The notes under the pieces: generated by a model | Told to the model about the DNA's origin: nothing | The model's input: the letters and a program-made list of their open reading frames with translations, nothing else | The model's database searches: none | Shown: one piece after another, positions 23,841 through 35,517 of the stretch | How the letters are laid out: each line of letters opens with the position of its first letter | Position numbering within the stretch: position 1 is the first letter of the stretch | Assembly: GCF_025698545.1 (NCBI RefSeq) | Contig: NC_068570.1 | Coordinates: 59,663,924-59,727,923 of the forward strand | Reading direction: 5' to 3' | Origin: Gossypium raimondii | Lineage: Eukaryota > Streptophyta > Magnoliopsida > Malvales > Malvaceae | DNA length: 64,000 nucleotides | Made by a program: the position numbers and the translations under genes

Positions 23841-24561
23841 CGATCAGTACTACAACCCATCAACCAAAGCAATTCCATGGCTTCTGAAGAACGCCCATCA
23901 TTTGGCTCAACACCAGTGCTTTTTTCATCTCATCAAACAATCCCATAGCTTCATTTTTTCTTGACTGGCATAAGCCATGCATCAAAGTATGAATATGTAA
24001 ACATTAGAAGAAGAACAATCTCTTATCGTCGTTTCTTCGAACAATTCATGTGCGATCAGTGATACAACCCCTTAACCGAAACAATCCCATGGCTTCTGAA
24101 GAAGAACAATCTCATCAAGCAAATCCCATAGCCTCATTTATATTTGTATTAAGGGATGAATCTGTAAACAACAGAAGAAGAGCAATCTCTCGTTGTCATT
24201 TCTTCGAACTACTCGTGTGCGATCAGTAATCTTTCGAACTCTCCAAAACCCAGAAAAAAATCCCATAAACACAAGAATCTGAAGAACACCCACGATTAAG
24301 CATCAAATGAAGAACAGATTGGATCCATAGTTCCTATTGCAGAGTGCTTTTAAATCACATTCAAGATAGCAGCACTAGTTTGGTTACTGTGTTTATTCAA
24401 AGCATAATAAAATAAGTTGAAGTTCATTTATTTATATATTCAATGTTAGATATGTATATAGTACACCATAAATTATACATTAAACATTAAAAAAGTAAAA
24501 AATAAAAAAATACTTTTTTATTTCAAAATCGTAAAATAAAATAAAATAATTTTGTTCTCTT

Positions 24562-24896
24562 TTAACACATTGTTTGGACATTTGAGGCACTAAAAAAATC
24601 AAATTCAATAAAGAAACAAAAAGAAAAAGAAAAATAAAGATTAATTATTCGTACCGAAAAAAGGAAAAAAAAGGGAAATTTTATTATGGAATTTGAAATT
24701 GTAATTGGCCTCGAGAAATACTGCTGTTGTTGTAATTGTATTGTTCATAATTTCACTTTTTATTATATTTCGTGGTGTGTTTTTTTTGAGAGAGAAAAGG
24801 AATAAAGGAGAGAAAAAAAAGGGATAAAGAAAAGCTTATTTTGTTGAAACCCTAAAATTTTATGCTCCTTTGAAAATTTTTTTTGGATCTGCTTCA
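24562..24896 (+). promoter_or_regulatory. RLT1-like upstream region and probable 5' UTR
   Basis: It lies directly before the chosen ATG. It contains an AT-rich segment, then GA-rich runs (GAGAGAGAAAAGG, 24787-24800) typical of plant leaders. No unambiguous TATA box is seen. The part 24562-24739 has an inverted copy at the left edge of the window. Confidence 0.5.
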
Positions 24897-27800
24897 ATGG
24901 AGGCTGGTTCAGAAGGTGAGAATAATCAGATCAGCAATCCGAATAAGAACATCAGTAGTTCCAATGAAGGTAACGCTAAGCCTAAACGACAGATGAAGAC
25001 TCCGTTTCAACTCGAAGCTCTGGAGAAAGCTTATGCTCGTATGTTGTGTTCAATCTCTCTATCTTTTTAAATTTTAACTTTTTTTTTTTAAATTTATGGT
25101 GATTTTTGTTTTGTGTTACTTTTTGTTAGTGGAGACTTATCCATCGGAAGCGACGCGAGCGGAATTATCGGAGAAATTGGGATTATCGGATCGGCAGTTA
25201 CAGATGTGGTTTTGTCACCGGAGATTGAAAGAAAAGAAGGATAATCCTACGAAAAAACAGCGAAAAGGTGCTGCTTTACCACCGGAATCTCCGGTCGATG
25301 AGTTGCGGGCCGTGCCAGGTCCGGATTATGGATCGGGGTCAGGTTCGGGGTCCAGTCCGTATATGGACACAAGGAAGTTGGGGGGAAGCTCTTCTCGGGG
25401 AATGATGGAGGATGCGCCGACAGTTAGGAGGTATTATGAGTCACAGCAGTCAATAATGGAGCTCCGAGCAATTGCTTGTGTGGAGGCACAGTTGGGGGAG
25501 CCATTGCGAGATGATGGACCTATGCTCGGCATTGAGTTCGATCCATTGCCTCCCGATGCTTTCGGAGGTATACCTAAGCTCTATAATATTTATTTTTGTT
25601 GAATTTTGACTACATTTATGTTGCAAGTCTCAGTGTGTTATTTCTTGATAGTTTGTTCAGTGTAGTTTATGTAGTAGGCTTTGTAAGTGGAAATGCATGA
25701 ATTTTAGTTTAATTTGTGTTTTTTCCCCCTTTTGTAAACAGCAATTCCTGAACCACATAATAGGACTGGACATCCTTACGAGAGCAAAGTATATGAGCGA
25801 CATGATGGCCGGTCAAGCAAAGTTGGTTTCTCAAACGCTATTTACTTTTAACTGCCAGTATATGTAGAAAGTAGAATACTTTATACTGTAATGTAGTTGT
25901 GTCGATTTGTCCGTGGTAGGGTGAATTTTCCATACGTTTTCCAAATGGTTCAAATTCTAATTTGGCACCAATATATATTGCGGAACTTTTTGTTTTCGGA
26001 AAGCTAGTTTTCTCTTCATCACCCATGTTTCTTTTGGACAGGTTAACCGGTTCCATAATGTAGCTTCTCTCTTGTGTTGGCTCTTTGTTGTTGTTTTTGC
26101 GGTCTAGGTTGTTTGGATTGATATGCTGTTTTATCTTTGATATTTTTTTCAGCTTGAAGTTATGTTTGTTTAATATGTAAAATGCTTATTTGTTCTTGTT
26201 CTGTAAGTTATTTTACCAACTTAGATGGGTTAACTTATTGATATCGTATAAACTAATAATCTCAGGCTGCTGCAAGGGCTTTTCATGAGTATCAGTTTCT
26301 TCCAGAGCATTCAAGTATTAGATCTGATGCATATGGACTTGTTATTCAGTCTCATTTTCATGAATCCCCGGTCAGTGGTTCAAGGGGTAGAGCTACATCA
26401 TTTGTGCATGGAGAGGAACCATTGTCCAGGATTCATGGCATTCAAGGTCAAGGATCTCGAGCTCTTGTGTTACCTCAGCAAGGAATAATTCCTTCATCAT
26501 CTCATGTGGCTGATGATTCTTTTGCAGAAAGGGAATCATTTACGAACGGGAGAAATGCTCCGACTATTTGCAATCCAGTGTTGGGATCTGAAGATTCATA
26601 TATGCTGTCTGCTGAGCAAACCTTGAATAATGATGCTGAACCACGGATCGATAGGAAACGCAAGGTGTCTAGCTTGGTAAAATCTGTTATATACATTATC
26701 TATTTTCCTCCTTGATTGTAATTCTGTATATCATCTGTTTCTTTTATCATTGTTTTTTCCTTGTAGAGTGATGAAAATAGAATTGCAAGGGAAGTTGAGG
26801 CACATGAGAACAGGATTCGTAAAGAGCTTGAGAAATTAGAGCATAAAAGGCGAAAGGTTTTCTGATTTATAATTTTTTACTGACCATGAATTTTGCTCAG
26901 AATTCTTTGTCACTCTTATTATATAATTGTTTTTCTCAGAGTGAAGAGAGGATGAGGAAAGAAATGGAAAGGCATGAACGTGAAAGAAGGAAGGAAGAAG
27001 AGAGGTTGATGCGTGAGAAGCAGCGGGAAGAAGAGAGAACACAACGAGAGCAGAAACGTGAAATGGAAAGAAGACAAAAGTTTTTGCAGAAAGAATACTT
27101 AAGAGTAAGAATATTTTGCAAATGATGTCTTGACCTAAATCATAAGTGATGAATATTTTCTTTCTCTCCCTTCTAGTCATTTCTTTTATTTTTGGGTTTA
27201 CCTTATAGGCTGAGAAAAAAAGACAAAAGGAGGAGCTTCGCAGAGAGAGAGAGGAGGAGAGACGTAGAGTTGCTAGGGAAAAGGCAACTGCACGGAAAAT
27301 TGCTAAAGAGTCCATGGATCTTCTTGAAGATGAACAATTAGAACTCATGGAGTTGGCTGCTGCTAGGAAGGGAATGCACTCAATTATCCATCTTGATCAC
27401 GATACCTTGCAAAATCTTGAATCATTTAGAGGTAAATATCACTTGAAGTCTTGAATTGCATTTTTCTTGTATTTATTTAATTTGACTTTGCTTGGTGAGC
27501 TTTTTGGATTAGAGATAAAAACTCATTAAATTCTGATGTTACTTGCTCCACAGTTGAAAATAATATATTTTCAGTTTGTTGTGAGATTTATTTTTGCCCA
27601 TTCTATGGTAAATCTCACTTGAATTGCATTTGCGTATTTGTACTTTGATTGGTAAGCATTTTTGGATAGCAGAAAAATCCCTTAAATTCTGATGTTACTT
27701 CTCAATAGAAATTAATATGTTGTCAGATTTTATTAAGCTTTTTCTTTTTTTTTTTTTCTTTTTAGCCCTCAACAGCACCGATTGAATGAAAATACTGGAT

Positions 27801-30800
27801 GGCACTAATATAATGAATGTCGCAATGTGGTTGGTTGGAGCAATTCTATGTTCCCTGTAAAGAACAATTAGAATAATTTCACATTTAGGAGGGATATGAT
27901 GCTAGGTGTACATAGGGTTGAGTATTTGATTGAGTTGAGTCAAATCAAGTGAAAAAGTTTCGAGTTAGTCGAGTTGATGAGTTTTATTTTGTCAACTGAA
28001 CTTGAATTGAAATTTTATTGAATCAAGTCGAACGAAATGAAATTCAAGTCAAGTTGAACAAATCATTCGAGTTAAAATAAATATTCAATTATATTTAACA
28101 TGATATAGGAAGTCCTATAAAATTTTACACAATTGAAGTCCACTTAAGAATCAGAAATCATCAATAACAGGAGAGACACAATTTTAAGTGGAAAATCCTT
28201 TAATAAAAAGGTTTAAACCATGAGACTTGAGAAAGTTGCAGAAATTTCACAAAAAATATAGAACATCTATTTAGACTATAGATAAAAAAAGCTTTACGAG
28301 ATAGATTACTAATCTGACCATTCAAAATGAACATTTACGAGTCTTCTAGCAATTGGAAAAAATGTGCTTGATCGGACCACCTTTCAATTGTTGACTCGAT
28401 CAAAATTGTGCACAAGAGGTAGGGTAGAATTATAGTTAATTTACTTGAATTACTCAAGTAATTTGAATAACTTGATTGTACGTTTCAAATCCGAGCTAAA
28501 CTTTTTAACTCTAACTATTTATTTGAGTTGTCTCGAACAACTTGAACCATTTCAATTGAAATTTGAAAATTTAATTGATTTTTCAAATCAAGTCGGATTT
28601 TGCTCACCCTAGGTGTACTTATCATATTTCAATCACTTGGATTTGCAGAAAGATTGTGATAGGTTTCTCTTACTGTTTTTTCTTCTTTTTTAAAAAAAAA
28701 ATAATTCTTTGATTTTCCATTTCTTGATGGGTTGTGTTCTTTCGCTGTATATTTTGATCCTTGGCACCTTTTAGCTGATAATAACCCGAATATTTCCATT
28801 TTAGATTCTTTAAGCGTGTTCCCCCCCAAGTCGGTGCAATTGAAAAGACCATTTGACATTCAACCATGGATTGATTCAGAGGAGAATGTTGGGAATCTTC
28901 TCATGGTATAACATACTTGCCGGTTTTTCTTCTGCTATAAGTTACACATCTAGTGATCTTTATATCTTTGAGTTTGTTTCCTAAATGATTTAAGGTAAAA
29001 TTATAAATATAGCCACTTTTATTTCTAAAGGTAAAAGGACTAATAACACGGTATCCTTTATCAGGCGTGGAGATTTTTGATTACTTTTGCTGATATTCTC
29101 AGACTATGGCCTTTTACTCTTGACGAGTTTGTCCAAGCTTTTCATGACTATGTGAGTATCTATTGGAATGCCTTGTTTTCTAATTTTCATTTTTTGTTCA
29201 GCTTCCTATATGTGATATTCTTACAAATTTGACATCAGGATTCAAGGTTGTTGGGTGAGATTCATGTTGCTCTTTTGAGATCAATAATAAAAGATATTGA
29301 AGATGTTGCAAGAACACCAGCAACTGGATTAGGAATGAATCAGTACTGTGCTGCCAACCCTGAAGGTGGACACCTTCAGATTGTTGAAGGGGTAAGTGGT
29401 ATTATAGGTTTTTCATGTTACTTATTTTCATTGCTGCTAAACCATTTTTCATTTGGTGTTTGCCAGGCATATTCCTGGGGTTTTGACATCCGGAATTGGC
29501 AGCATCACTTGAATCCACTGACATGGCCTGAAATTTTCCGGCAATTAGCAATCTCTGCTGGTTTTGGACCTCAGTTGAAGAAGCAAAATGCAACGTGGAC
29601 CTATACTGGTGATAATGATGAGGTTGTTGTAACTTTATTGCAGTCCTCTCTTTCTGCATAATGATGACCATCTTCTTTCTCCTATAACAGTTATTTAGAG
29701 TGTGTGTGCGCGCGCGCGCGTGTGCATGTATGTTTATTTATTTTATCTGTATCTGCAGGGTAAAGGTTGTACAGATGTTGTTTCTACTCTACGCAATGGT
29801 TCAGCAGCTGAGAATGCATTTGCATTGATGCGAGAGAAAGGTCTGTTACTTCCTAGAAGATCGAGGCATCGTTTGACACCTGGTACTGTCAAATTTGCAG
29901 CTTTTCATGTTCTTTCACTGGAGGGAAGCAAAGGATTAACAGTTCTAGAACTTGCAGATAAGATTCAGGTGAGTTTGGGTTGTGTTCCTATTAGGTGTCA
30001 AATTAATTTGTATGTTTTTCATGCCTTTTCTTAATTTATATGTTTCCTATAAGAAATCTGGACTTCGGGACCTTACAACAAGCAAGACGCCAGAGGCTTC
30101 TATTTCAGTTGCTTTGACAAGGGATGCAAAGCTTTTTGAAAGAATAGCTCCTTCAACTTATTGTGTACGACCTGCCTATAGGAAAGATCCTGCTGATGCA
30201 GAGGCCATACTAGCAACAGCAAGGAAAAAGATTCGGCAATTTGAGAATGGATTTTTAGGTGCAGAAGATGCTGATGAAGTTGAAAGAGATGAGGTGGAAA
30301 GAGATGATGTTGAAAGAGATGAAGACTCTGAATGTGATGTTGATGAGGATCCCGAAGTTGATGATATAGCTACTCCTTCAAATGCAAACAAAGATGCTGA
30401 CTACCCTAAGGATGAAGTAAATACTTGTTTAGGAAGTAAAAAAGTCCTTGCTTCAGCTGATGATGACTTGGATGTTCCAGCTGAATTTGACAAGGATTTT
30501 CCATCTTTCCCTTCAAATACTGTGAAGGTTGACAATGATCCAAGTAATACAGGACAACATGTTGCCGGTGAGGAAAATGGAACAGGCAATCCTGATCAAC
30601 AGAATATTGAAATCGATGAAAGCAAATCTGGTGAGTCGTGGATTCAGGGTCTTTCAGAAGGCGAATATTCTCATCTTAGTGTTGAGGAGCGCCTTAATGC
30701 CCTTGTTGCCTTAATTGGTATTGCAAATGAAGGGAACTCTATTCGTGCTGTGCTTGAGGTAGATCTTTAGCTACAGTTTTGTCTGATTGTTCTGTTCCTT

Positions 30801-33780
30801 ATCATTTTCTTCTTTGTAATTTCGATTTATGAATTTGCAGGACCGTCTGGAAGCAGCAAATGCTCTTAAAAAGCAAATGTGGGCTGAGGCTCAGCTGGAC
30901 AAAAGTCGTCTGAAGGAAGAGTGTATAATTAAAATGGATTTTCCACCTGTCATGGGAATCAAGACTGAAGCTCAACTGCCTAATTCTGCCGTGGAAGGCA
31001 GCCGAAGTCCATTTCCTGTTGCTGATAATAAAATTGATGAGGCATCTCCAAGCATTCCAGAAGACCAAAAACCCTTGCTATGTTCACAAAATGTTCAGAA
31101 TGACCTCAATAGTTATCCTGCTGAAAGGGCATTGGTACTTCAAGATGCCTCCATGGGTCCAGATAACTTCTCTGCTCAGCAGCATGGATATGCTTCAAAA
31201 AGATCACGCTCACAGTTGAAATCATACATAGCCCACAGAGCAGAAGAGATGTATGTATACAGGTCTTTACCTCTTGGCCAAGATCGTAGACGTAATAGAT
31301 ACTGGCAGTTTGTTGCTTCTGCTTCTAAAAATGATCCTTGTTCTGGCCGGATATTTGTTGAACTACATGACGGAAATTGGAGGCTGATTGATTCTGAAGA
31401 GGTATGCTACACTCGTTAGAGAAACTCTTTGATATATGTGGGAATGATTTGCTATACTAATCAAACAAATGAATATAACTTTTATATCTTACATCTGGTA
31501 ATTTTTAATAATGTATTTAATCAATTTCTTTGTAGGCCTTTGATGCTCTCTTGGCATCTTTGGATGTACGAGGAATCAGGGAATCCCATTTACGGATAAT
31601 GTTGCAAAAGATTGAATCGTCCTTCAAAGAAAACGTGCGTAGGAACTTGCACTCTGCCAGAGCTATGGGCCAAAGTGGAAGCTCCTCTGAAAATGAAGTT
31701 TCTGAAATAGATTCCAGTCCTGATTTTACTGGCAGTTATGACAGTCCTCGTAGTGGGATCTGTGGGTTGAATTCTGATGCATTGGAGACATTACCTGCTT
31801 TCAAAATTCAGCTTGGGACAAATGAAAATGAGAGAAAGTCAGCCATGAAAAGGTATCAAGATTTCCAGAGGTGGATGTGGAACGAATGTTGCAATTCCTC
31901 GACTTTATGTGCCATGAAATATGAAAAGAAGAGAAGTACACAGCTATTGGCTGTTTGTGATACATGCCTTGGCTCTCATATGCCGGAGGATGTGCATTGT
32001 AGTTACTGCCACCAGACGTTTCGAGCCTTTAACAATAATTTTAGTTTCTATGAACATGAGATTCTGTGCAAAGAAAACAGGAAGCTAGACAACAAGGACA
32101 AACATACTCTTGATTCTTCTCTCCCCATGGGAATCAACTTACTAAAGTCCTTTTGTGCTCTAGTTGAGGTGAGTTAAAACAACAGCTCACTTTCAAATTT
32201 CCTATATAAAATGGAATTCAAATTCTATGTTTTTGTCTCAAACTTTTCCCTTTGCAGGTATCTATTCCCCCAGAAGCCCTTGATTCAATGTGGACAGAGG
32301 GCCAACGAAAGATGTGGGGCAGGAAGCTTAATGCTTCTTCTTCTGCAAATGAACTGCTAAAGGTTTTCTTTGAAATAGGGCCCAAATCCCAAAAATGATT
32401 CATTTAATTAAGGTTTTCATTTGAGGATTTAGCCTATTACTGTGATCAAATTGGGATCTTAACATTTTTTTGCTTCAGCCATTAAACGAAGTTGATAAAG
32501 AAGTTAGTGGTTATTGCTAATAGATTAAAGACTGCCATTTGATTGCATTCTCAAACGATACATTTTGCGAACTTTGGATCCTAATTCGAGCATTTAGACA
32601 TTAATAGCATTTGCTCCTTCCTCTTGTTTTATGCAATTTTGATGTTGGTCTCACTCGAATGTCATGTTGGTGTTGCAGCTGTTGACACAGCTTGAGAGTG
32701 CCATAAAGCGAGATTATTTATCTTCCAACTTTGAGACAACGAGGGAGTTATTGGGTTCTAGTTTTCAGTCAGAGAATGATTCTTCTACTGATTCAGTGCT
32801 TCCATGGATACCCCAAATCACTCCAGCTGTAGCTTTAAGGCTTTTGGAGCTTGATTCATCCATCATGTATGTAAAGCAGGAGAAAGTTGAACCTCCAGAG
32901 AACAGGGAAGCTAGAGCATCATATATAGTGAGTGGTTCTCGATTCCTTTCTCCACTCTTCGAGTCTGTAATATGTAGATACATTTTAATGTGGTCTATCA
33001 AATGTGAGCTAATCGTTTTTGTCTAATATGCAGAAGCTTCCTTCAAGAACCACTCTTTTCATCAAGAATAAAGAGCTTGAATTAAAAGAACTAGACCAAG
33101 ATGGGCCTATGAAAGAAGAAAACTTTGCTGACCTCAGTAACAGTAAACGCAGCAGCTATAAACGGGGAAGAGGCGCTCGTGAACAAGGATCTGGTAGAAA
33201 GTGGCAGAGGAAAGCATCTGGTTCCAAATCTGATATTGGCAAGCAAAGTGCTAGAGAAAACAATAATTTAAGTTTCCACCTCAAACAACAGAGCCAAAGA
33301 ACCGGTCAGAGTTCTGGACGTGGCCGCCGAACAGTTAGAAAGAGAGCTGAAAGGAGAGTTGCTAATAGTACAATTGTAACTCAGATGGGTGATATGGTTA
33401 AACCTAAGTCCAATACAGTATCCTTACGAGACTTGGATGAAGAATGGAGGACTGAAAGATTCGGGATGGTGGAAACAGTAAATCCCCCCGATAGTAACAG
33501 TACAGAAGAAGAATCAGATGACAATGGGCAAGGCGAAGGATATGAACAAGGAAACTGGGAGCTAGACCTTAACGGTGCCTCTAATGGGTGGAATCGAGAA
33601 CCGATCGAAGCTAGTTATGAAGATGACGATGCTTATGAAGATGATAATGGCTTTGAACAGATGGTAGAAGAAGAATCCGAAGGCGATTTGGAGATGAGTG
33701 ATGCATCAGATGATGTCCCGAATGAAACTAGAAACGATGATGGGTCAGACTCGGCAGATTCCGAAGATTATAGTGATTAA
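24897..33780 (+). CDS. RLT1: RLT1-like homeobox-DDT domain chromatin protein
   Basis: Exons: 24897-25038, 25130-25567, 25742-25821, 26266-26676, 26767-26856, 26940-27104, 27209-27431, 28805-28905, 29065-29151, 29239-29391, 29467-29622, 29759-29968, 30054-30758, 30841-31401, 31536-32168, 32258-32362, 32679-32927, 33034-33780. They sum to 1,751 codons plus stop, close to the ~1,700 residues usual for plant RLT proteins. Exon 4 could instead end at 26664. Domains in order: homeodomain (about 29-90, recognition helix RQLQMWFCHRRLK); basic coiled coil (about 360-510); DDT (about 544-605, AWRFLITFAD..WPFTLDEF); HARE-HTH (about 720-795, GLTVLELADKIQKSGLRDLT); WHIM1 (about 950-1010); WHIM2 (about 1115-1200, GQDRRRNRYWQF); acidic C-terminus. 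RLT proteins partner ISWI remodellers (CHR11/CHR17) in the nucleus and hold back the floral transition. The frame is intact. Intron 7 carries a hAT MITE. It could be RLT2; RLT1 is preferred because of its neighbours. Confidence 0.92.
27913..28611. mobile_element. hAT-type MITE in RLT1-like intron 7
   Basis: The ends are TAGGGTTGAGTA and TGCTCACCCTA, degenerate versions of the ends at 8340-9591. The flanks GGTGTACA (27905-27912) and GGTGTACT (28612-28619) form an 8-bp duplication with one change. Subterminal GAGTTGAGTCAAATCAAGT-like words replace the CGAAT words of the longer relative. It has no coding capacity and leaves the splice sites of the 1.37-kb intron untouched. Confidence 0.82.
29699..29727 (+). 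repeat. (TG)n(CG)n alternating tract in RLT1-like intron
   Basis: GTGTGTGTGCGCGCGCGCG followed by TGTGCATG is an uninterrupted alternating purine-pyrimidine run of about 28 bp. It lies 30 bp before the acceptor of exon 12. Such runs favour left-handed DNA and are usually length-polymorphic. The position in the intron is certain; a role is not. Confidence 0.9.
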
Positions 33781-33951
33781 ACTGTTTGCATGAGCTGCAT
33801 CATGGTTTTTTTTAAGGAAAATTGCAGCTTGAAAGGTGACTGAACCCTAATGCAGATGTTAAATGCAATTTGGTTACTAAAGGGTTGCTAATGTAAGGGC
33901 ATTCCTTTCGGGAAACCTTTTAAAATTGTTTGTATAACAGAAATTTTATTA

Positions 33952-33957
33952 AATAAA
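33952..33957 (+). terminator. Polyadenylation signal of the RLT1-like gene
   Basis: AATAAA lies 172 bp after the stop codon in a T-rich, plausible 3' UTR. Plant signals are loose, so the true site may differ. Confidence 0.4.
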
Positions 33958-33959
33958 GT

Positions 33960-35517
33960 TTTAGTGATTCATATTTTTCCATCTTGAATGATATCAAACT
34001 TAACAATTAAATGGAACTTTAGGGTTTGTAATTAGATTGTTCCACTAATACGTAAATTAGACACTATTGATAGTTCGATTTGAATTCAACCTTAGTAATA
34101 TTCGACTTGAATTATCGATTTTTCTATTTTTAATAGGGTAAATTATATTAGTAGTCAACTAGTCTTGGTTTCAACCCATATTCAGCATACTCGAGCTCAC
34201 ATTCTCTTACATTGAGGACATAACTCATGCCAATTGAGTCAAGACTCAATCAGCATTTTGATTGGTAGGGTTCATTAAATTATTTCTTATACTTTTTTTT
34301 TTCTGCTTTTAATATTGTGGAATGAATATGATTTATGTGCAATTCGAAATAAGTATAGACATATTAAAGATGAAACGGCCAAGAAAAATATCGAGAACCA
34401 GTGACTTGATAAAAAAGAATGAGCTTCATCAGTGGAAAAATATCTCCTCTCGATTTCAGATTTCGAACAAAGTATCTACAACTGAATAATAAAATTTTCG
34501 GTGTAATTATTTCTGTATATAGTAACAGATGATAATCTTGTATAACCCTATTTAATTTATCAATTTTATATGCACTTTTGAAACTTAATATTTAATATAT
34601 ATATAAGATCCAACTTAGCATCATGATATAGAAATCCGAAAAATTAATCTATTATAGTTGAAAAGATTTTAAAAATAATTGTGTTAAAAGGTCTAAATTG
34701 AATAAATAACTCTTTGGAAGGGCCAAAATTGCAAGTTACGTTATGTAAGATACGTGCACATGGAATACTATGCAAGTTAAAAATTAATGTTTTAGTCATT
34801 ATTTCCATTAAAAAATACAATTTGACTCTTTTTTAAAAAGTTATAAGGACCAAATTTAACTAAAAGAAATGACCAAAGTGAAAAAAAATTTAAACATTGA
34901 GAGTTAAATTTATCAATTATGCCTAAAAAAAACTCCGACACCTTTTTCGAGCAATGGAACCTTCCCCACTAGTGTCTCAAAGGGGGCCAAAGTACGTTCG
35001 GAAAATGTTCATGCAAATACTGGTCCTGACTGATGTTAACACTACATGACCACTTAGAGAGAGTTGCCCCAATCATTCAAATATGAACACTTCGGCAATC
35101 CAACACGAACGGCCTTTTGCATGGATGTCCAATACAAATATGTAAAACAAATACCTATTCCCGAAACTAAACCGAACTTCGCATCACGGGATAATTACCA
35201 TAAACCGAGAACATCTCGATGTATACGACGTATCCAAAGCAATGATCTTGGGAGTACTGATCATAATCGCTAATCCGTTTCGCCGCCGATATAAAACACT
35301 AAGGTATGGACATATACGAATTGAAAACTATGCAATTTAACCACAAGATAAGAGAAATAGTATTCTTCATACATACAATGGCATAAAGACTAGCAAATCA
35401 AAGCAAGATTTGTATACCGAAACCCGACACTTTTTCGCAATGAAAACCTTGTTTTCCGTACCGACATTATGTGAAAAAAGAATCATTAGGCCAACTTCGT
35501 AACAACTCGTTTGGGAT
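33960..35517. other. Convergent intergenic region
   Basis: No gene is supported between the RLT1-like 3' end and the OB-fold gene's stop. It holds one SINE-like copy (34170-34260) and AT-rich DNA. The stretch from roughly 35350 to 35517 is probably the OB-fold gene's 3' UTR on the minus strand. 35040-35300 is less AT-rich but has no readable domain. Confidence 0.5.
34170..34260 (-). repeat. tRNA-derived SINE-like repeat, copy 2
   Basis: The minus strand carries a box A-like TGACTCAATTGG (plus 34230-34241) and a box B-like GAGCTCGAGTA (plus 34189-34199) with the same spacing as the copies at 13265 and 46650. It is more diverged and truncated, lacking most of the 3' part. Confidence 0.45.

Larger units (their letters stand above)
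22256..24240 (-). pseudogene. Tandem fragments of a PPR-protein gene
   Basis: On the minus strand at least three ~210-bp units repeat the same text. Each includes CATGGCTTCTGAAGAA on the plus strand, followed by GGCTCAA, CTTTTTTCATCTCATC and TTCTTCGAAC..CGTGTGCGATCA. Conceptual reading gives pentatricopeptide-like strings such as MHGLCQ, EAMGLFDEMKK, VEPNDG and HELFEEMTTRDC. Frames are broken by stops and frameshifts. The units are interrupted by a foldback element (22390-23164) and two hAT MITEs (23309-23533 and 23552-23840). PPR proteins act in organellar RNA processing; this remnant encodes none. Confidence 0.6.

Noticed and set aside
24787..24840. GA-rich tract as a possible CRISPR-like or satellite array
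   Set aside because: It is an ordinary purine-rich plant 5' leader with no repeat-spacer periodicity.
26836..27348. Long minus-strand frame opposite the RLT1-like coiled coil
   Set aside because: It is an antisense shadow: Glu/Lys codons on the plus strand give Ser/Phe/Leu-rich nonsense on the other strand.
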